From Minisyncoccota bacterium (GTDB lineage: Bacteria; Patescibacteriota; Minisyncoccia; Phycocordibacterales; Phycocordibacteraceae), in contig JAQUAU010000022.1 in the NCBI GenBank assembly GCA_028687085.1, forward strand, positions 1 to 13,897: a stretch of 13,897 nt of DNA, given 5' to 3'. A program made the translations under genes and the position numbers. Under the pieces are notes generated by a model that saw only the letters and a list, made by a program, of their open reading frames with translations, had not been told where the DNA came from and ran no database searches. Shown here piece after piece: positions 12,813 through 13,897 of the stretch (its first letter is position 1; each line of letters opens with the position of its first letter).

Positions 12813-13199
12813 ATGGCAACAACGGAACCGAAAGCAACGAAGAAAGCCGCTCCGAAGCGCGCCGCGAAGAAGGCGGCCACCGCGGCTCCGGCGGAGCACA
12901 AGCTCCGGATCCGCGTCCGTGCCTATGAGCACAAGATCCTCGACCTCTCGGTGAAGCAGATTATGGACACCGCGGCCCGCTTCGACGCTATCGTCGTCGG
13001 CCCGGTCCCGCTCCCCACCGAGATCAAGCGCTGGACGGTCAACCGCTCGACCTTCGTCCACAAGGACGCACGCGAGCAGTTCGAAATGCGTGTCCATAAG
13101 CGCCTCATCGACATCCGGAACCCGTCGCCCAAGGTAATCGAGGCCCTCACGAACCTCAATTTGCCCTCCGGCGTTACGATCGACGTCAAGATGGTTTAG
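12813..13199 (+). CDS. rpsJ: 30S ribosomal protein S10 with basic N-terminal extension
   Basis: S10 is a head protein of the 30S subunit and, as NusE, a partner of NusB/NusG in transcription antitermination. The core from about residue 29 (HKLRIRVRAYEHKILD) to the end (LPSGVTIDVKM) matches S10, including GPVPLPT, HKDAREQFEMRVHKR and the ending region. The usual length is about 103 residues; this product has 128 because of a Lys/Ala-rich N-terminal extension of about 28 residues (MATTEPKATKKAAPKRAAKK and on). ATG 12813 is preferred; an in-frame TTG at 12798 would add five residues. No Shine-Dalgarno site is seen. The gene lies 23 bases after tuf and is followed by a long structured non-coding region, so it is likely the last gene of the tuf transcript. 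Confidence 0.97.
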   Translation: MATTEPKATKKAAPKRAAKKAATAAPAEHKLRIRVRAYEHKILDLSVKQIMDTAARFDAIVVGPVPLPTEIKRWTVNRSTFVHKDAREQFEMRVHKRLIDIRNPSPKVIEALTNLNLPSGVTIDVKMV

Positions 13200-13200
13200 T

Positions 13201-13325
13201 AGAGCGTTCCAGAAAGTCCATTTGCTTCGTTACAGGGCCCCGCGATTTCTTCCGTCGTACCGTCTGGTACGCCTCCAGAAATCGCCTCCCCGTGCCTCGC
13301 AACTGAAGCTTTCTGAAGACGCTCT
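13201..13325 (+). ncRNA. Long nested-hairpin RNA element after rpsJ (candidate)
   Basis: Starting just after the rpsJ stop, six helices nest into one extended structure: AGAGCGT (13201-13207) with ACGCTCT (13319-13325); CAGAAAG (13210-13216) with CTTTCTG (13309-13315); CTTC then GTT (13225-13231) with AAC and GAAG (13301-13308) across one bulged base; AGG (13234-13236) with CCT (13295-13297); GCGATTTCT (13242-13250) with AGAAATCGC (13277-13285); and CGTACC (13256-13261) with GGTACG (13266-13271) around GTCT. An alternative pairs TTCCAGA (13207-13213) with TCTGGAA (13323-13329). No ORF explains it. It may be a cis-acting 3' element of the tuf-rpsJ message or a processed small RNA. No known RNA family is recognised. 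Confidence 0.55.
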
Positions 13326-13342
13326 GGAATTCAGAAGATAGC

Positions 13343-13399
13343 CAAGAAAACACACAACCGCCCGCAAGGGCGGTTGTGTGTTGGTTGTGTGTTTTCTTG
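13343..13399 (+). terminator. Terminator with two alternative pairings after rpsJ
   Basis: The inner form pairs AACACACAACCGCCC (13349-13363) with GGGCGGTTGTGTGTT (13368-13382) around GCAA, a perfect 15-bp stem. The outer form pairs CAAGAAAACACACAACC (13343-13359) with GGTTGTGTGTTTTCTTG (13383-13399), a perfect 17-bp stem, because GGTTGTGTGTT is repeated. In the outer form only a short GCCC/GGGC stem can form inside. Each form has T-rich bases near its 3' end, so termination of tuf-rpsJ is likely. Confidence 0.85.
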
Positions 13400-13425
13400 C
13401 ATCTTTTAGGGGCTTCGTGTAGAGT
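13397..13425 (+). promoter_or_regulatory. Predicted promoter for rplC and the S10-type operon
   Basis: TTGCAT (13397-13402) and TAGAGT (13420-13425) are 17 bases apart, with 3/6 and 4/6 matches. The minus 35 box is the same hexamer as in the predicted rpsL promoter. Transcription would begin near 13432, just before the two leader hairpins. The preceding terminator makes a promoter here likely. Confidence 0.45.
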
Positions 13426-13439
13426 GCTCCTAACGCTAC

Positions 13440-13511
13440 GTCCCGCCCTTTCTCCGAGAAAGAGCGGGACCTATGGCAGAACGCGCGAAGCGTCTGCTTC
13501 GCGCGTTCTGC
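13440..13511 (+). promoter_or_regulatory. Two strong hairpins in the rplC leader
   Basis: Hairpin 1 pairs GTCCCGC (13440-13446) and CTTTCT (13448-13453) with AGAAAG (13457-13462) and GCGGGAC (13464-13470), broken by one C-A mismatch. Hairpin 2 pairs GCAGAACGCGCGAAGC (13476-13491) with GCTTCGCGCGTTCTGC (13496-13511) around GTCT, a perfect 16-bp stem. It ends 9 bases before the rplC ATG and has no T-tract, so it is not a normal terminator. The position suits autogenous control of an S10-type operon, as known for L4 in E. coli, but I recognise no described leader motif here. Confidence 0.65.
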
Positions 13512-13520
13512 TTAACCCAC

Positions 13521-13897
13521 ATGAAATTCATCCTCGCCACAAAAGAAAAAATGACCCGCATCTACACGGCGGACGGCCTTGCGCATGCGGGGACTATTCT
13601 CATTACTGACCCGATTACGGTCACCCAGGTGAAGACGAAGGAGGGTAAGGACGCCTACTCGGCCATCCAGGTCGGCCAGGGAGTTCGCCGCACGAAGAAT
13701 ATCTCTAAGCCGGTCTTGGGCCACACGAAGGGCAAGGGATTCCAGGCAATCAGAGAATTCAGATTGCCTGAAGGAGGCAGCGAGCAGGAGCAGCAAGCAG
13801 TCGGAGATATTATCGACGCGTCAATCTTCGCTGTTGGCGATGTGGTCGAAGTGTCAGGCATCAGCAAAGGCAAGGGCTTCGCCGGCGTGGTGAAGCG
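13521..13897 (+). CDS. rplC: 50S ribosomal protein L3, 3' end beyond the window
   Basis: L3 is an early-assembly protein of the 50S subunit near the peptidyl transferase centre. The visible 125 residues match L3: MKFILATKEKMTRIY at the start, VTQVKTKEGKDAYSAIQVG, then a region near GHTKGKGF, and VVEVSGISKGKGFAGVVK at the end of the window. The frame is open to the last base, so the C-terminal part is missing. ATG 13521 gives the usual family start. An in-frame ATG at 13473 would add 16 residues (MAERAKRLLRAFCLTH) encoded by the perfect leader hairpin, and is less likely. No Shine-Dalgarno site precedes either. It begins what is probably the rest of the S10-type ribosomal operon, with a separate promoter from tuf-rpsJ. 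Confidence 0.97.
   Translation, partial: MKFILATKEKMTRIYTADGLAHAGTILITDPITVTQVKTKEGKDAYSAIQVGQGVRRTKNISKPVLGHTKGKGFQAIREFRLPEGGSEQEQQAVGDIIDASIFAVGDVVEVSGISKGKGFAGVVK

Noticed and set aside
13340..13515. CRISPR-like or other repeat array between rpsJ and rplC
   Set aside because: The repeats are hairpin arms and one duplicated arm, with no regular repeat-spacer units.
13473..13520. ATG 13473 as the main L3 start
   Set aside because: L3 normally starts at the position of ATG 13521, and the extra 16 codons are entirely a hairpin; kept as a finding only.
1..13897. tRNA or rRNA genes
   Set aside because: No cloverleaf with TTCGA-type loop and acceptor pairing, and no rRNA signature, was seen on either strand by eye.
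1..13897. Alternative genetic code with UGA as Gly
   Set aside because: TGA serves as a stop at ends of several well-defined proteins such as S7 and the 633-residue protein, and no in-frame TGA interrupts a conserved gene.

Overview
The window looks like a Patescibacteria (CPR) chromosome, most likely of Parcubacteria type. Evidence: moderately GC-rich DNA, a broken-up str/S10 region, a cluster of secretion-type membrane proteins of a style seen in Parcubacteria, an RDD protein fused to a pilin-like domain, and few Shine-Dalgarno sites before the ribosomal genes. TAA, TAG and TGA all serve as stops and no TGA is read through, so the standard bacterial code fits and the UGA-glycine code of Gracilibacteria does not. 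The exact lineage cannot be fixed from sequence alone. All real genes lie on the + strand.

Region 1 (1-5411) is a tightly packed set of four genes: a helical protein whose start is probably outside the window, a 633-residue exported protein, a 715-residue polytopic membrane protein resembling TrbL/VirB6, and a 299-residue protein with a helical head and a Pro/Ala-rich tail. An ATGA overlap, a 1-base gap and a 9-base gap join them, so they are probably one operon for an envelope or secretion apparatus.

Region 2 (5412-9265) holds the front of the str operon: a promoter with a structured leader, rpsL (S12) and rpsG (S7), a spacer with a REP-like palindrome, a small membrane-anchored unknown protein, a strong terminator, and fusA (EF-G) with its own promoter.

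Region 3 (9266-11589) separates fusA from tuf. It holds three accessory genes, each closed by a strong hairpin: an RDD/pilin-like fusion, a 101-residue unknown and an 89-residue exported Lys/Ala-rich protein. The RDD gene lies between two near-identical terminator-plus-extended-minus-10 modules. The 101-residue gene follows what looks like a transcription attenuator: a 22-codon Leu-rich ORF starting at the predicted transcript 5' end, an antiterminator option and a terminator hairpin.

Region 4 (11590-13897) has tuf (EF-Tu) and rpsJ (S10), then 321 non-coding bases full of nested hairpins, a terminator with two alternative pairings and a promoter, then rplC (L3), which runs off the end. Several units carrying translation genes (rpsL, tuf, rplC) start with a hairpin-rich leader, which suggests RNA-level control. 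The most notable items are the candidate attenuator, the rpsJ-rplC RNA structures, the RDD-pilin fusion, and an S12 with changes in both loops linked to streptomycin response.
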